Part shown: positions 46,572 through 56,990 of the stretch, one piece after another
How the letters are laid out: every line of letters starts with the position of its first letter
Numbering within the stretch: position 1 is the stretch's first letter
Assembly (NCBI RefSeq): GCF_012396605.1
Contig: NZ_JAAXPW010000012.1
Coordinates: forward strand, 1-64,000
Length of the DNA stretch: 64,000 nt
Source: Ureibacillus thermosphaericus
Lineage (GTDB): Bacteria > Bacillota > Bacilli > Bacillales_A > Planococcaceae
Direction of reading: 5' to 3'
The notes under the pieces: model-generated
Told to the model about the DNA's origin: nothing
What the model saw: only the letters and a program-made list of their open reading frames with translations
The model's database searches: none
Translations under genes and position numbers: made by a program

Positions 46572-47942
46572 ATGGCAAAAAAGAAAACAAAGTTTTGCTG
46601 TCAATCATGTGGCTATGAATCTCCTAAATGGTTGGGGAGATGTCCTGGTTGTGGTGAGTGGAATACCTTTGTAGAAGAAATAGAAGTGATGACGAAATCT
46701 CGTGGAGTGTTTCAGCATTCGGAAGCTATAAGTCAGAAGGCCGTACCAATTATCAGCATCGAAACGCAAGAAGAACAAAGAGTCCAAACAAGCATGGTGG
46801 AACTAAATCGTGTGCTTGGAGGTGGCATAGTACCAGGTTCACTTGTTTTGATTGGGGGAGATCCTGGTATAGGGAAATCAACGCTACTTATGCAACTTTC
46901 CGCTGAATTATCCAATAATGGACATCGGGTGCTTTACATTTCAGGAGAAGAATCGTTGAAACAAACAAGATTACGCGCAACAAGAATCGGTGTCCAATCA
47001 AATGAATTATTTATTTATGCTGAAACTGATTTAGAACTCATTCGTCATAGTATTGAAGAGGTTCAACCGAAGTTTATCATTGTTGACTCCATTCAAACAG
47101 TGCATCATCCAGAAGTGACGAGTGCTCCTGGGAGCGTATCGCAAGTTAGAGAATGTACTTCAGAATTGATGAGAATAGCGAAGACGAAAGGAATTGCAAC
47201 ATTTCTTGTAGGACATGTTACAAAGGAAGGGCAAATTGCAGGGCCTAGAATATTAGAACATATGGTAGACACCGTACTATATTTTGAAGGTGAAAGACAT
47301 CATACGTATCGAATATTAAGAAGCCATAAAAATCGCTTCGGATCAACTAATGAAATTGCTATTTTTGAAATGATTCATTCGGGTTTAAAAGAAGTGTTAA
47401 ATCCGTCTGAATTATTTTTAGAAGAACGTTCACATGGGGCAGCTGGTTCGACGGTCGTTGCTTCCATGGAAGGTACAAGACCTATACTTGTCGAGATTCA
47501 ATCATTAGTTACACCAACTAGTTTCAATTATCCAAAAAGAATGGCTACCGGTGTTGATCAAAATAGAGTTCAATTATTGATGGCTGTTTTGGAAAAAAGA
47601 ATGGGCATGCTGTTGCAAGCGCAAGATGCATATATTAAGGTGGCAGGAGGCGTAAAGCTGGACGAACCTGCGATTGATCTCGCCGTTCTTACCTCCATAG
47701 TCTCCAGTTTTAGAAATCAGCCTGTTCAAGTTACAGATGTTTATATCGGTGAAGTAGGACTTACCGGAGAAGTAAGACGGGTATCCCGCATCGAACAAAG
47801 AGTTCATGAAGCTGCAAGACTTGGATTTAAACGAGCCATTATCCCTGCTTCTAATATAGGAGGTTGGGAATACCCAAAAGACATTGAAGTAATTGGGGTG
47901 CAAACCATTAACGAAGCATTAAGAGTTTGTTTTGGTAATTGA
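46572..47942 (+). CDS. radA: RadA, DNA repair ATPase
   Basis: A 456-residue RecA-like branch-migration helicase. N-terminal zinc finger [18 protein letters not shown], Walker [11 protein letters not shown], the RadA-specific KNRFG motif, and a C-terminal Lon-like domain. ATG 46572 with AGGAGGA upstream; a TTG at 46557 lies before it. In B. subtilis disA follows; here yacL follows. Confidence 0.97.
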   Translation: MAKKKTKFCCQSCGYESPKWLGRCPGCGEWNTFVEEIEVMTKSRGVFQHSEAISQKAVPIISIETQEEQRVQTSMVELNRVLGGGIVPGSLVLIGGDPGIGKSTLLMQLSAELSNNGHRVLYISGEESLKQTRLRATRIGVQSNELFIYAETDLELIRHSIEEVQPKFIIVDSIQTVHHPEVTSAPGSVSQVRECTSELMRIAKTKGIATFLVGHVTKEGQIAGPRILEHMVDTVLYFEGERHHTYRILRSHKNRFGSTNEIAIFEMIHSGLKEVLNPSELFLEERSHGAAGSTVVASMEGTRPILVEIQSLVTPTSFNYPKRMATGVDQNRVQLLMAVLEKRMGMLLQAQDAYIKVAGGVKLDEPAIDLAVLTSIVSSFRNQPVQVTDVYIGEVGLTGEVRRVSRIEQRVHEAARLGFKRAIIPASNIGGWEYPKDIEVIGVQTINEALRVCFGN

Positions 47943-47950
47943 TGAAAAGG

Positions 47951-47988
47951 GATGTCCATACCAATATTTATAATGTATGGGCATTTTT
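47951..47988 (+). terminator. Terminator of radA
   Basis: GATGTCCATAC / GTATGGGCAT stem (one G-U pair) then TTTTTCC. Confidence 0.75.
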
Positions 47989-48140
47989 CCTTTTGAAATT
48001 GGGAAAAATAATTTTATATTCTGGACGAAAAGGGAAAAAAGTACAAATTATGTATTTCGTAGTTGTTTCAAATCGCAAACGATTCATGAACGATGTATAA
48101 TTAATAGTAAGATAATATATCACAAAAAGGAGGTGGCTGT

Positions 48141-49235
48141 ATGTTAAAAAGAGTAATTCAATTTGCTTTTCTTTTTATTGGGGGAGCACTAGGTTTTGTT
48201 TTTTTACCGCCATTATACGAAATTATAAATTTGTCATCTAATCCGTTGTTAAATAATCCATATACATCAGTCGCATTAGGAGCGTTGTTATTATTTCTTC
48301 TATCGTTTTCTTTATCAGATTATTGTGTGAAATTCATCAACTGGATGGAAGAGGTACTTTTTAAAATTCCAGCTGCAGACCTACTATTTGGTACTCTTGG
48401 GTTAATTGTCGGTTTAATTGTAGCATATTTTGTTGGGTTTGCGATTGAACGAATCAATATACCGGTAATTACTGATTTTTTACCAATAATATTATCTATT
48501 ACACTCGGATATTTAGGATTTAGAGTCGGATTTAAAAAGAGGGAAGAATTATCACAAATATTTACCAAATCCGGTGTAGGATCAAAAAAGAAAGTTGGAG
48601 ATTCTGGGCAAGTTGTTTCACAAGAAAAAACGCTATATAAATTGTTAGATACGAGCGTCATAATAGATGGTCGAATTGCGGATATCGCAACAACAGGATT
48701 TATAGAAGGTGTTTTAGTGGTGCCGCAGTTCGTATTAACCGAATTACAACATATTGCGGATTCCAGTGATACATTGAAGCGTACCCGTGGACGAAGAGGG
48801 TTAGATATGTTGAAAAAATTACAAGACGGAAAAACGGTAAATGTCATCATTTCTGAAGAAGATTTTGATGATGTTCAAGAAGTAGATTTAAAATTAGTAC
48901 GGTTAGCGAAAAAAATGGGAGCAAAAATTTTAACAAATGATTTTAACTTAAACAAAGTATGTGATCTTCATCATGTACAAGTATTGAATATTAATGAGCT
49001 TGCGAACGCAGTAAAACCGGTTGTTATACCAGGAGAGGATATGCAAGTCGTTGTCATCAAAGATGGAAAAGAACAAAATCAAGGTGTTGCCTATTTAGAT
49101 GATGGAACGATGATAGTTGTAGAAGGTGGTCGTAGTTACATTGGGCAATCTATTACAGTCACCGTTACAAGCGTACTGCAAACATCCGCCGGTCGCATGA
49201 TTTTTGCTAAACCAAAAGACGAACAAGTTGCATAA
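48141..49235 (+). CDS. yacL: YacL-like PIN/TRAM membrane protein
   Basis: A 364-residue protein: about four N-terminal membrane helices (residues 5-135), a PIN nuclease-like domain (LLDTSVIIDGRIADI; acidic residues also in TNDFNLNK), and a C-terminal TRAM RNA-binding domain. Conserved in this position in Bacillales; probable RNase, targets unknown. AAAGGAGGTG before the ATG. Confidence 0.93.
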   Translation: MLKRVIQFAFLFIGGALGFVFLPPLYEIINLSSNPLLNNPYTSVALGALLLFLLSFSLSDYCVKFINWMEEVLFKIPAADLLFGTLGLIVGLIVAYFVGFAIERINIPVITDFLPIILSITLGYLGFRVGFKKREELSQIFTKSGVGSKKKVGDSGQVVSQEKTLYKLLDTSVIIDGRIADIATTGFIEGVLVVPQFVLTELQHIADSSDTLKRTRGRRGLDMLKKLQDGKTVNVIISEEDFDDVQEVDLKLVRLAKKMGAKILTNDFNLNKVCDLHHVQVLNINELANAVKPVVIPGEDMQVVVIKDGKEQNQGVAYLDDGTMIVVEGGRSYIGQSITVTVTSVLQTSAGRMIFAKPKDEQVA

Positions 49236-49266
49236 CCGTTGAAAAGTAAGAGTAGGAGTTGAGCAC

Positions 49267-49977
49267 GTGGATTACGAAGTAGTATTGCCAGCAGCCGGTA
49301 GCGGAAAACGGATGGGAGCGGGAAAAAACAAATTATTTTTATCTTTAGCGAATAAACCGATCCTCATTCACACCCTCGAAATTTTTCAAAAGGATAGAAA
49401 CTGTACGGGAATATATTTAGCGGTAAAACCAGAAGAAAGGGACTATATTCAACATTTATTAAATGATTATAAAATTACAAAGGTAAAGGGGTTACCAAAT
49501 GGAGGGAAAGAACGTCAACATTCTGTTCATTCATGTTTAAAAGTAATGAATGATGTGGAGATTGTTCTCGTCCATGATGCTGCAAGACCGTTTATATCCC
49601 AACAAGTCATTGACCGTTTAGTGGAAACCGCATATGAAAAAGGGGCTGCGATAGCAGGAGTTCGAGCGAAGGATACGATGAAAAAAGTACAAGATGGTAT
49701 TATTGTTGAAACGGTAGATCGGGAAAACCTATGGTCAATCCAAACGCCGCAAGCATTTCGTTACGAACTGTTACGGCATGCGGAGGATGTAGCGGAAAAA
49801 GAAGGATTTTTAGGAACGGACGAAGCGATGCTAGTGGAGCGCCTCGGTTATGAAATCCATATTGTTGAAAGCAATTATGAAAATATTAAAATGACGACGA
49901 AAGAAGATTTATTATTTGGTGAAGCCATCTTAAAAAACCGCCAGATGCAGAAAGAAGGTACCTCACAAATCTTTTAG
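49267..49977 (+). CDS. ispD: IspD, 2-C-methyl-D-erythritol 4-phosphate cytidylyltransferase
   Basis: A 236-residue MEP-pathway enzyme making CDP-methylerythritol for isoprenoids. PAAGSGKRMG near the N-terminus is the CTP loop; VHDAARPF and IQTPQAF are further signatures. GTG start, AGGAGTTGAG upstream. The stop codon lies in the loop of a terminator hairpin. Confidence 0.96.
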   Translation: MDYEVVLPAAGSGKRMGAGKNKLFLSLANKPILIHTLEIFQKDRNCTGIYLAVKPEERDYIQHLLNDYKITKVKGLPNGGKERQHSVHSCLKVMNDVEIVLVHDAARPFISQQVIDRLVETAYEKGAAIAGVRAKDTMKKVQDGIIVETVDRENLWSIQTPQAFRYELLRHAEDVAEKEGFLGTDEAMLVERLGYEIHIVESNYENIKMTTKEDLLFGEAILKNRQMQKEGTSQIF

Positions 49978-49995
49978 ATTGGTGAGGTCTTTTCT
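49960..49995 (+). terminator. Terminator overlapping the end of ispD
   Basis: Arms 49960-49971 and 49977-49988 (ACCTCAC..ATC / GAT..GTGAGGT) followed by TCTTTTCTT; the TAG stop is in the loop. Confidence 0.8.
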
Positions 49996-50111
49996 TGTTT
50001 CCATACATAATAATTGGGTTGAATGTATGCTTACAATCCATACAAATGGGAAATATGTTAATATATGAAGTGGCAATTTGGAATCTGATTTTACAGTAAA
50101 GGATGGTGAAC

Positions 50112-50148
50112 GCTGCATATAAGGCTGAACAGTCTTTCATCATGCAGC
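50112..50148 (+). promoter_or_regulatory. Hairpin between ribosome site and ispF start
   Basis: GCTGCAT (50112-50118) pairs with ATGCAGC (50142-50148). AAAGGATGGTGA lies just before it and the ispF ATG 6 nt after it, so folding would bring the two to about 7-8 nt apart. Confidence 0.5.
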
Positions 50149-50154
50149 TACAAT

Positions 50155-50634
50155 ATGTTTCGTGTTGGACAAGGATTTGATGTGCATGCGTTTCAAGAAG
50201 GGCGGCCACTTATTATCGGAGGCATAGAGATACCTCATACGAAAGGCCTTGTTGGTCATTCCGATGCGGATGTGTTATTACATGCAATTACAGATGCGGC
50301 CCTTGGAGCAATTGGAGAAGGAGATATCGGACGTCATTTTCCAGATACAGATCCAAAATATAAAGATGCAGATTCAGCGAAATTATTGGAGTATATATGG
50401 AAAATAGTAAATGATAAAGGGTATATTCTTGGGAATGTTGATTGTACAATTATGGCTCAAAAGCCTAAAATGGCTCCATATATTGAGCAAATGCGAAATC
50501 GCATAGCAGAACTTTTGGATGCGAACCCGTCTCAAGTAAACGTCAAAGCAACTACAACGGAAAAATTAGGCTTTGTTGGCCGAGAAGAAGGTATAGCAGC
50601 ATTAGCAACAATATTGTTAATAAAAAAGCAATAG
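50155..50634 (+). CDS. ispF: IspF, 2-C-methyl-D-erythritol 2,4-cyclodiphosphate synthase
   Basis: A 159-residue MEP-pathway enzyme, a zinc-dependent trimer. GFDVHAF holds metal ligands Asp9 and His11; [12 protein letters not shown] and the closing [14 protein letters not shown] are typical. The start is fixed by the conserved [11 protein letters not shown], yet no ribosome site lies within 40 nt in the linear sequence; the upstream hairpin may supply spacing. Confidence 0.97.
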   Translation: MFRVGQGFDVHAFQEGRPLIIGGIEIPHTKGLVGHSDADVLLHAITDAALGAIGEGDIGRHFPDTDPKYKDADSAKLLEYIWKIVNDKGYILGNVDCTIMAQKPKMAPYIEQMRNRIAELLDANPSQVNVKATTTEKLGFVGREEGIAALATILLIKKQ

Positions 50635-50824
50635 TTCTCAAATGTTGAAAGAAGATGAATTCGTTCCTGAAAAGTTAAAATTTCTTCCCTCTCATTAACT
50701 TTTCAATGTGAAGACAGAGTGGTAAAATGTACAAAAGTTAAGGGAAGCATTGGAAATGGCAATATTCTAGTAGTGGCCAAATAAAAATGAAGGTTTTTAT
50801 CTGGTAAACTTAGGAGGAAAAATT

Positions 50825-52285
50825 ATGACAAAACAAGTTCGTGTTCGGTATGCGCCAAGTCCTACCGGTCATTTACATATTGGTGGAGCGCGTACTGCGT
50901 TATTTAATTATTTGTTTGCAAAACATTACAACGGAACATTTGTTGTTCGCATTGAAGATACGGATACGGAGCGCAATGTTGAGGGTGGAGAAGCGTCACA
51001 GCTTGATAATCTGCGCTGGCTTGGAATAATTCCAGATGAATCTGTAGATATTGGCGGACCTTATGCGCCATATCGCCAAACGGAAAGACTAGATATATAT
51101 AAGAAACATGCGGAAGAGCTATTAGAACGAGGTCTAGCTTATAAATGTTTCTGCACACCTGAAGAATTGGAAGCTTCAAGAGAAGCCCAAAGAGCAAAAG
51201 GCATTCCTGCTCCAACTTACGAAGGCAAATGCCGCCATTTAACGAAAGTGGAAATCGCTGAAAAAGAAGCGCAGGGAATTCCTTATACAATCCGTTTTAA
51301 AGTTCCAGAAAATGTAACATACAAATTTAATGATTTAGTGCGCGGAGAAGTTACTTTTGAATCTAAAGATATTGGCGATTGGGTTATCGTGAAGGCGAAT
51401 GGAATTCCTACTTATAACTTTGCGGTTGTTTTGGATGACCATTATATGGAAATTACGCATGTATTCCGCGGAGAAGAACACTTATCTAATACGCCGAAAC
51501 AAATGATGATTTTTGATGCTTTCGATTGGGAATACCCTGAGTTCGGCCATTTAACAATCATTGTGAACGAAAATCATAAGAAGTTATCAAAACGTGATGA
51601 ATCCATTATCCAGTTCGTTTCTCAATATAAAGAGCTTGGATATTTACCAGAAGCGATGTTCAACTTCTTTGCATTGCTTGGTTGGTCTCCGGAAGGGGAA
51701 GAAGAAATCTTTACAAAAGAACAATTGATTGAAATTTTTGATGAGAAGCGTTTATCAAAATCACCGTCAATGTTTGACCGGAATAAACTAACATGGATGA
51801 ACAACCAATACATTAAAAAATTGTCATTGGATGAAGTAGTAGACTTAGCACTTCCTCACTTGCAAAAAGCCGGTTTACTTCCTTTAGAATTGACTAGTGA
51901 ACAAAAACAATGGGCAACAAAATTGATTGCGTTATACCATAATCAAATGAGTTATGGTGCAGAAATTGTTGAATTATCTAGCTTGTTCTTTAAAGATGAA
52001 ATTGAATATGATGAAGCTGCCCAAGAAGTACTAGCTTTAGAACATATTAAAGAATTGGCTGCATCATTTAAACAGCAATTAGAGGCTTCGGAAGCTTTTG
52101 ATGCTTCGTCAATTAAAGCGGCAATTAAAGCAGTACAAAAAGAAACTGGATATAAAGGGAAAAACTTATTTATGCCAATTCGAGTGATGACAACAGGCCA
52201 AACTCATGGTCCGGAATTGGCGGATGCAATCGAATTAGTGGGCAAAGAAAAAGTTTTAGCCCGATTAGAAAAATTCACAAATTAA
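50825..52285 (+). CDS. gltX: Glutamyl-tRNA synthetase
   Basis: A 486-residue class I synthetase charging tRNA-Glu (and, in Bacillales lacking GlnRS, tRNA-Gln). The HIGH-type motif is in [15 protein letters not shown] and the KMSKS-type motif is [17 protein letters not shown] before the ATG. Followed by the T-box of cysS rather than by cysE. Confidence 0.98.
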   Translation: MTKQVRVRYAPSPTGHLHIGGARTALFNYLFAKHYNGTFVVRIEDTDTERNVEGGEASQLDNLRWLGIIPDESVDIGGPYAPYRQTERLDIYKKHAEELLERGLAYKCFCTPEELEASREAQRAKGIPAPTYEGKCRHLTKVEIAEKEAQGIPYTIRFKVPENVTYKFNDLVRGEVTFESKDIGDWVIVKANGIPTYNFAVVLDDHYMEITHVFRGEEHLSNTPKQMMIFDAFDWEYPEFGHLTIIVNENHKKLSKRDESIIQFVSQYKELGYLPEAMFNFFALLGWSPEGEEEIFTKEQLIEIFDEKRLSKSPSMFDRNKLTWMNNQYIKKLSLDEVVDLALPHLQKAGLLPLELTSEQKQWATKLIALYHNQMSYGAEIVELSSLFFKDEIEYDEAAQEVLALEHIKELAASFKQQLEASEAFDASSIKAAIKAVQKETGYKGKNLFMPIRVMTTGQTHGPELADAIELVGKEKVLARLEKFTN

Positions 52286-52339
52286 TATTTTTTAGATGAA
52301 CGGTTTTTGAGCCTTGGATATAATGATATAAAAGTGAAA

Positions 52340-52574
52340 GCGTTGAAAAGGAGAAGTACGTAAAATATGTTTGAAAGAGAGGGTCACCACAGGCTGAAAG
52401 TGACCTAAACCTCTATTTTACGGAAATGCACCTTTGAGCACTTTGCTGAAATGGAGTAGGCAAGTCGGCTAGTCACCGTTAAAGACCTCGAGCGGAAAGC
52501 TTCATGCTTTCAACCAGAGTGGAACCGCGCGAATTGGCGTCTCTGTCATAGTGATATGATGGAGGCGTTTTTTA
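52340..52574 (+). ncRNA. T-box leader of cysS
   Basis: The antiterminator T-box core GAGTGGAACCGCG lies at 52517-52529, followed by a terminator (14-bp stem 52536-52549 with 52556-52569, then T run). Stem I holds GGAAATGCACC, placing the specifier codon TGC (Cys) at 52427-52429. Uncharged tRNA-Cys should turn the gene on. TATAAT at 52319-52324 is a possible promoter -10. Confidence 0.92.
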
Positions 52575-52673
52575 TTCAGCTAATTTTTATTGGCTACCTG
52601 TAGAGAAATGGTGGTAATTTAGTTATAGAAGGATATATTTGTTCGGAGAAAATTGGCTAAAGGAGAGAATGAC

Positions 52674-54077
52674 ATGGCAATTCAAATTTACAATACGTTA
52701 ACAAGAAGAAAAGAACCATTTGTTCCTCTTGAAGAGGGAAAAGTAAAAATGTACGTATGCGGACCAACTGTTTATAACTACATTCATATAGGCAATGCAC
52801 GTCCTGCCATTGTCTATGATACCGTAAGAAGATATTTGCAATATAAAGGGTTTGATGTGAAGTATGTATCAAACTTCACCGATGTGGACGACAAAATTAT
52901 TAAGGCAGCTAACGAGTTAGGAGAAGAAGTTTCTGAACTGACAGAGCGTTTTATAAAAGCTTATTTTGAGGATATCACTGCACTTGGATGCAAAAAAGCG
53001 GATGTTCATCCGAGAGTGACAGAACATATGGATGAAATTATTGAATTTATTAAAGTATTAATCAATAAAGGGTATGCTTATGAATCTCAAGGGGATGTAT
53101 ATTTCCGCACACGCAAGTTTGAAGGTTATGGAAAACTAAGTCATCAGTCAATTGATGATTTAAAAGTAGGCGCACGTATCGAAGCGGGTGAAAAGAAAGA
53201 AGACCCACTAGACTTTGCTCTTTGGAAAGCTGCAAAACCAGGTGAAATTCACTGGAGTAGCCCTTGGGGTGAAGGACGACCTGGATGGCATATTGAATGC
53301 TCCGTAATGGCAAGAGCTCATCTAGGTGACACAATTGACATTCATGCTGGAGGTCAAGATTTAACGTTCCCGCACCACGAAAATGAAATTGCTCAGTCTG
53401 AAAGCTATACCGGAAAACTTTTTGCCCGTTACTGGATGCATAATGGGTATATTAATATTGATAACGAAAAAATGTCAAAATCTCTTGGGAATTTCGTATT
53501 AGTCCACGATATTATCCAGAAAATTGATCCGCAAGTATTAAGATTTTTCATGCTTTCTGTACATTATCGTCATCCAATCAATTTCTCAGAAGAATTGATT
53601 GAATCCGCTCGAAGTGGATTGGAGCGCTTGCGCACAGCTTATTCGAATCTTCAACATCGACTAAAATCTACGACGAACCTTGCAGAAAATAGTGAATTGT
53701 ATTTAGAAAAAATCGATGAGTTGAAAAAACAATTCGAGAAGGAAATGGATGATGATTTCAATACAGCTAACGGTATTTCTGTTTTATTTGAACTAGCTCG
53801 CACGTCAAATACGTATGTAAACGAAACAAATACGGATGAAAAAGTGCTAAAAGCATTTATTGAAACATTTGAAGTTCTTAGTGGTGTTTTAGGAATTAAA
53901 TTAGCTGTTGAGATGGAAATTTTAGATGAAGAAATTGAAAAGTTAATTGAAGAGCGTAATATTGCACGAAAAAATCGTGATTTCAAGAGAGCGGATGAAA
54001 TTCGTGACCAATTATTAAGTATGAACATAATTTTAGAAGATACACGACAAGGTACTCGCTGGAAACGAGGTTCATAA
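52674..54077 (+). CDS. cysS: Cysteinyl-tRNA synthetase
   Basis: A 467-residue class I synthetase. Zinc ligand Cys29 in [19 protein letters not shown] with the HIGN motif at 38-41, [10 protein letters not shown], and [11 protein letters not shown] 52674 follows AAAGGAGAG. Controlled by the T-box. It is followed 1 nt later by mrnC. Confidence 0.98.
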   Translation: MAIQIYNTLTRRKEPFVPLEEGKVKMYVCGPTVYNYIHIGNARPAIVYDTVRRYLQYKGFDVKYVSNFTDVDDKIIKAANELGEEVSELTERFIKAYFEDITALGCKKADVHPRVTEHMDEIIEFIKVLINKGYAYESQGDVYFRTRKFEGYGKLSHQSIDDLKVGARIEAGEKKEDPLDFALWKAAKPGEIHWSSPWGEGRPGWHIECSVMARAHLGDTIDIHAGGQDLTFPHHENEIAQSESYTGKLFARYWMHNGYINIDNEKMSKSLGNFVLVHDIIQKIDPQVLRFFMLSVHYRHPINFSEELIESARSGLERLRTAYSNLQHRLKSTTNLAENSELYLEKIDELKKQFEKEMDDDFNTANGISVLFELARTSNTYVNETNTDEKVLKAFIETFEVLSGVLGIKLAVEMEILDEEIEKLIEERNIARKNRDFKRADEIRDQLLSMNIILEDTRQGTRWKRGS

Positions 54078-54078
54078 G

Positions 54079-54489
54079 ATGGCACAACTAGTTGATATTA
54101 AGCAATTAAACGCACTTGCATTAGCATATATGGGGGACGCCGTTTTAGAGGTGCGCGTTAGGGAACATTTATTGTTAAGCGGTCGAACGAAACCGAATAC
54201 GCTGCACCATGAGGCGACAAAATATGTCTCTGCTAAAGCTCAATCAATGATTGTGCATCGCATGATAGAAGAACAGTATTTAACGGAAGAAGAGTTAGCA
54301 ATTTATAGACGTGGGCGCAATGCAAAGTCTGGTACTGTTCCGAAAAATACGGATGTTCAAACTTATCGCAATAGTTCCGGATTTGAAGCAGTTCTCGGCA
54401 GTCTTTATTTAACAAAACAGTATGAACGTATGAATAAAATAATTGATTATGCAATACAAATCGTTGAAGAAGCGAAAGGAGCGTCATAA
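54079..54489 (+). CDS. mrnC: Mini-ribonuclease III
   Basis: A 136-residue RNase III-fold nuclease without a dsRNA-binding domain; processes 23S rRNA precursor ends. NALALAYMGDAVLEVRVREH holds the catalytic acidic motif, GFEAVLGSLYL the second. Starts 1 nt after cysS. Confidence 0.95.
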   Translation: MAQLVDIKQLNALALAYMGDAVLEVRVREHLLLSGRTKPNTLHHEATKYVSAKAQSMIVHRMIEEQYLTEEELAIYRRGRNAKSGTVPKNTDVQTYRNSSGFEAVLGSLYLTKQYERMNKIIDYAIQIVEEAKGAS

Positions 54490-54490
54490 C

Positions 54491-55240
54491 ATGAGCGAAA
54501 GTGGAGAAATGATTGCTGGCAAAAACCCGGTATTAGAAGCCCTTCGTTCAGGCCGAGAAATGAACAAAATATGGATTAGTGAAGGTGTAAAAAAATCGGG
54601 AATTAAGGAAGTGCTGGATTTAGCCCGCGAGCGAGGAGTATTTGTACAATTTGTGCCAAAGAAAAAAATCGATCAACTTTCAAGTGCCAACCATCAAGGT
54701 ATCGTTGCTTCTGTCGCTGCTTATAAGTATGCGGAACTCGATGATTTATTTGATGTGGCCAAAGCAAGAAGCGAAGATCCATTTTTCATCATTTTAGATG
54801 AATTAGAAGACCCTCATAATCTTGGCTCAATTATGCGAACTGCAGATGCGATTGGCGTTCATGGTATAATCATACCAAAGAGACGTTCTGTTGGACTTAC
54901 AGCAACGGTAGCGAAAGCTTCTACAGGAGCTATTGAGCATGTTCCTGTTTGCAGAGTGAACAATTTAGCGCAAACAGTAGATGAGTTAAAAGAAAGAGGC
55001 GTCTGGATTGCTGGAACAGATGCAAAAGGTAGCACCGACTATCGAAAAATGGATGCTACCTTGCCACTAGCTATCATTATTGGAAGTGAAGGGAAAGGAA
55101 TGAGTAGACTACTGAAGGAGAAATGTGACTTTCTCTATCATTTGCCAATGGTTGGGCATGTTAATTCATTGAATGCGTCTGTTGCAGCGGCATTATTAAT
55201 GTATGAAGTGTACCGAAAACGTCAAGAAGTGAATGATTAG
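54491..55240 (+). CDS. rlmB: 23S rRNA 2'-O-ribose methyltransferase RlmB (SpoU family)
   Basis: A 249-residue SPOUT methyltransferase for 23S rRNA. N-terminal substrate-binding domain (IAGKNPVLEALRSGR), then motifs DPHNLGSIMRTADAIG, IIGSEGKGMSRL and NSLNASVAAALLMYE forming the SAM knot. ATG 54491 follows AAAGGAGCG. Confidence 0.95.
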   Translation: MSESGEMIAGKNPVLEALRSGREMNKIWISEGVKKSGIKEVLDLARERGVFVQFVPKKKIDQLSSANHQGIVASVAAYKYAELDDLFDVAKARSEDPFFIILDELEDPHNLGSIMRTADAIGVHGIIIPKRRSVGLTATVAKASTGAIEHVPVCRVNNLAQTVDELKERGVWIAGTDAKGSTDYRKMDATLPLAIIIGSEGKGMSRLLKEKCDFLYHLPMVGHVNSLNASVAAALLMYEVYRKRQEVND

Positions 55241-55242
55241 TT

Positions 55243-55755
55243 ATGAAAAACATTCTAATAGTTGATGGATATAATATGATAGGTGCTTGGAAAGAATTGC
55301 GGCCTTTAAAAGATACAGATTTAGAGGAAGCTAGAAATCGCCTGCTTGAACTAATGGCAGAATATAAAGCCGCTATGGGATGGCGGGTGATTGTTGTTTT
55401 CGATGCCTATCATGTTTCTGGGGCAGAGAAATCTTATGTACAAAATGCGGTGGAAGTAATTTTTACAAGAAAGAACGAAACGGCAGATGAGCGTATTGAA
55501 AAATTATCAAACGAGCTGAAAGGGAGGAAAGTCCAAATATACGTAGCAACTTCTGATATGACGGAGCAAAACGTAATATTTGGGAATGGTGCCCTTCGAA
55601 AATCAGCCCGTGAACTAGAAATAGAGTTGGAAATTATTCAATCAAAAATATCAAAAAGAGTAGAAACTTCGCAGAAAGAAAGACCTAAATCTAGAATCCC
55701 ATTATCGAAAGAAGTAGAGTTAGCCTTCGAAAAATGGAGAAGAGGTTTAAAATAA
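55243..55755 (+). CDS. rae1: Rae1 (YacP), ribosome-associated endoribonuclease, NYN domain
   Basis: A 170-residue NYN/PIN-like RNase that cleaves mRNA in the ribosomal A site. ILIVDGYNMIGAW and VVFDAYHVSGAE carry the catalytic aspartates. It starts 2 nt after rlmB; weak ribosome site, so probably coupled. Confidence 0.93.
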   Translation: MKNILIVDGYNMIGAWKELRPLKDTDLEEARNRLLELMAEYKAAMGWRVIVVFDAYHVSGAEKSYVQNAVEVIFTRKNETADERIEKLSNELKGRKVQIYVATSDMTEQNVIFGNGALRKSARELEIELEIIQSKISKRVETSQKERPKSRIPLSKEVELAFEKWRRGLK

Positions 55756-55825
55756 TCAATTGACCTATATTTTCCAATTCATATATACTGTTCCTAATAT
55801 GATTTATACGTCTGGGGTGAGGCCG

Positions 55826-56473
55826 TTGCTAAAAACAGAGCAATCGCAAGTAGTACAATCTTTTGACGAGCTAACGGATGAACAACTTGTTGAACTAGTG
55901 CATCAAGGTAATACAGAGGCGTTAGATTACTTAATTAATAAATACCGTGTATTCGTAAAGGCGAAAGCTCGCTCTTATTTTTTAATAGGAGCGGACAAGG
56001 AAGATATTATACAAGAGGGAATGATAGGTTTATATAAAGCCATAAGAGATTTTAAAGAGGACAAGCTTGTTTCCTTTAAAGCTTTTGCAGAGTTATGTAT
56101 TACGCGCCAAATTATTACTGCTATTAAGACGGCAACGCGTCAGAAACATATTCCACTCAATTCCTATGTTTCTCTTGATAAACCAATATATGATGAAGAG
56201 TCGGATCGGACGTTGATGGATGTCATTACATGCTCGGAATCAGAAAATCCAGAACATTTAATGATTAACCGAGAAGAGTACTCCTATTTGGAAGAAAAAA
56301 TTAGCGAAATTTTAAGCGAACTTGAACAACAAGTGCTTACTTTATATTTAGATGGACAATCTTATAATGAGATTTCTGAAGAATTAAATCGTCATGTAAA
56401 GTCAATTGATAATGCATTGCAACGGGTGAAACGGAAATTGGAGCGCCATTTAGAAAATGGGGAAATTATTTGA
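55826..56473 (+). CDS. sigH: RNA polymerase sigma-H factor
   Basis: A 215-residue sigma-70 family factor for the transition to stationary phase and sporulation. Region 2 ARSYFLIGADKEDIIQEGMIGLYKAI (core and -10 contact) and region 4 GQSYNEISEELNRHVKSIDNALQRVKRKLE are nearly identical to B. subtilis SigH. The TTG at 55826 is preferred (GGGGTGA 5 nt upstream, length near 218). The upstream frame to 55760 adds residues unlike the family. Confidence 0.95.
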   Translation: MLKTEQSQVVQSFDELTDEQLVELVHQGNTEALDYLINKYRVFVKAKARSYFLIGADKEDIIQEGMIGLYKAIRDFKEDKLVSFKAFAELCITRQIITAIKTATRQKHIPLNSYVSLDKPIYDEESDRTLMDVITCSESENPEHLMINREEYSYLEEKISEILSELEQQVLTLYLDGQSYNEISEELNRHVKSIDNALQRVKRKLERHLENGEII

Positions 56474-56490
56474 AACTCATTCCTCAATTA

Positions 56491-56519
56491 TTGACAGCAT
56501 GTTTTTTTGGTGTTAGTCT
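56491..56519 (+). promoter_or_regulatory. Promoter of rpmG-secE
   Basis: TTGACA (56491-56496), 17 nt, TAGTCT with an upstream TG (extended -10). Confidence 0.6.
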
Positions 56520-56554
56520 TTAAAAGATAAAATGCCAGAATAGAGGTTTTTTCA

Positions 56555-56698
56555 GTGGCAAAGAAAATTGTATTAAGCTGTGAAGAGTGTGGTTCTAGAA
56601 ATTACACTTATCCTGAAAAAGACAGCTCAACTAGATTACAATTGAAAAAGTATTGTCAGCGCTGCAATCGACACACATTACACAAACAAACGCGCTAG
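56555..56698 (+). CDS. rpmG: 50S ribosomal protein L33
   Basis: A 47-residue gene too short for the usual ORF filter. GTG start after AGAGGT. MAKKIVLSCEECGSRNY and KKYCQRCNRHTLHKQTR give two CxxC pairs, the zinc-ribbon form of L33. The position before secE is conserved. Confidence 0.95.
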   Translation: MAKKIVLSCEECGSRNYTYPEKDSSTRLQLKKYCQRCNRHTLHKQTR

Positions 56699-56742
56699 TT
56701 GAAATAGAGAAGACAGATGATTTATTCGGAGGTTAAGCTAGA

Positions 56743-56928
56743 ATGGGCAAAATAAAACAATTTCTGCAAGAAGTTATGTCCGAAATGAGAAAGACAAGCT
56801 GGCCAAAAAGCAAAGAGCTTACAAAATATACGATTGTTGTAATCACAACAGTCATTTTTGTAGCAATCTTTTTTGTGCTTGTAGATTTATTGATTTCGGG
56901 AGCATTCCGTTGGTATTTAAAAATATAA
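56743..56928 (+). CDS. secE: SecE, preprotein translocase subunit
   Basis: A 61-residue single-span subunit that clamps SecY. The amphipathic MRKTSWPKSKELTKYT precedes one membrane helix (about 29-51). CGGAGG before the ATG. Confidence 0.96.
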   Translation: MGKIKQFLQEVMSEMRKTSWPKSKELTKYTIVVITTVIFVAIFFVLVDLLISGAFRWYLKI

Positions 56929-56961
56929 TTATAGCCCCATACTAAATATCTTTCGAAAAAT

Positions 56962-56990
56962 AGCCCGTCTAACATTTCGCGGGTTTTTTT
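56962..56990 (+). terminator. Weak terminator between secE and nusG
   Basis: CCCG / CGGG short stem followed by seven T. Confidence 0.5.

Noticed and set aside
50669-50704. Inverted repeat between ispF and gltX as a terminator
   Set aside because: GAAAAGTTAA/TTAACTTTTC arms pair, but no T run follows; role unclear, so not listed as a feature.
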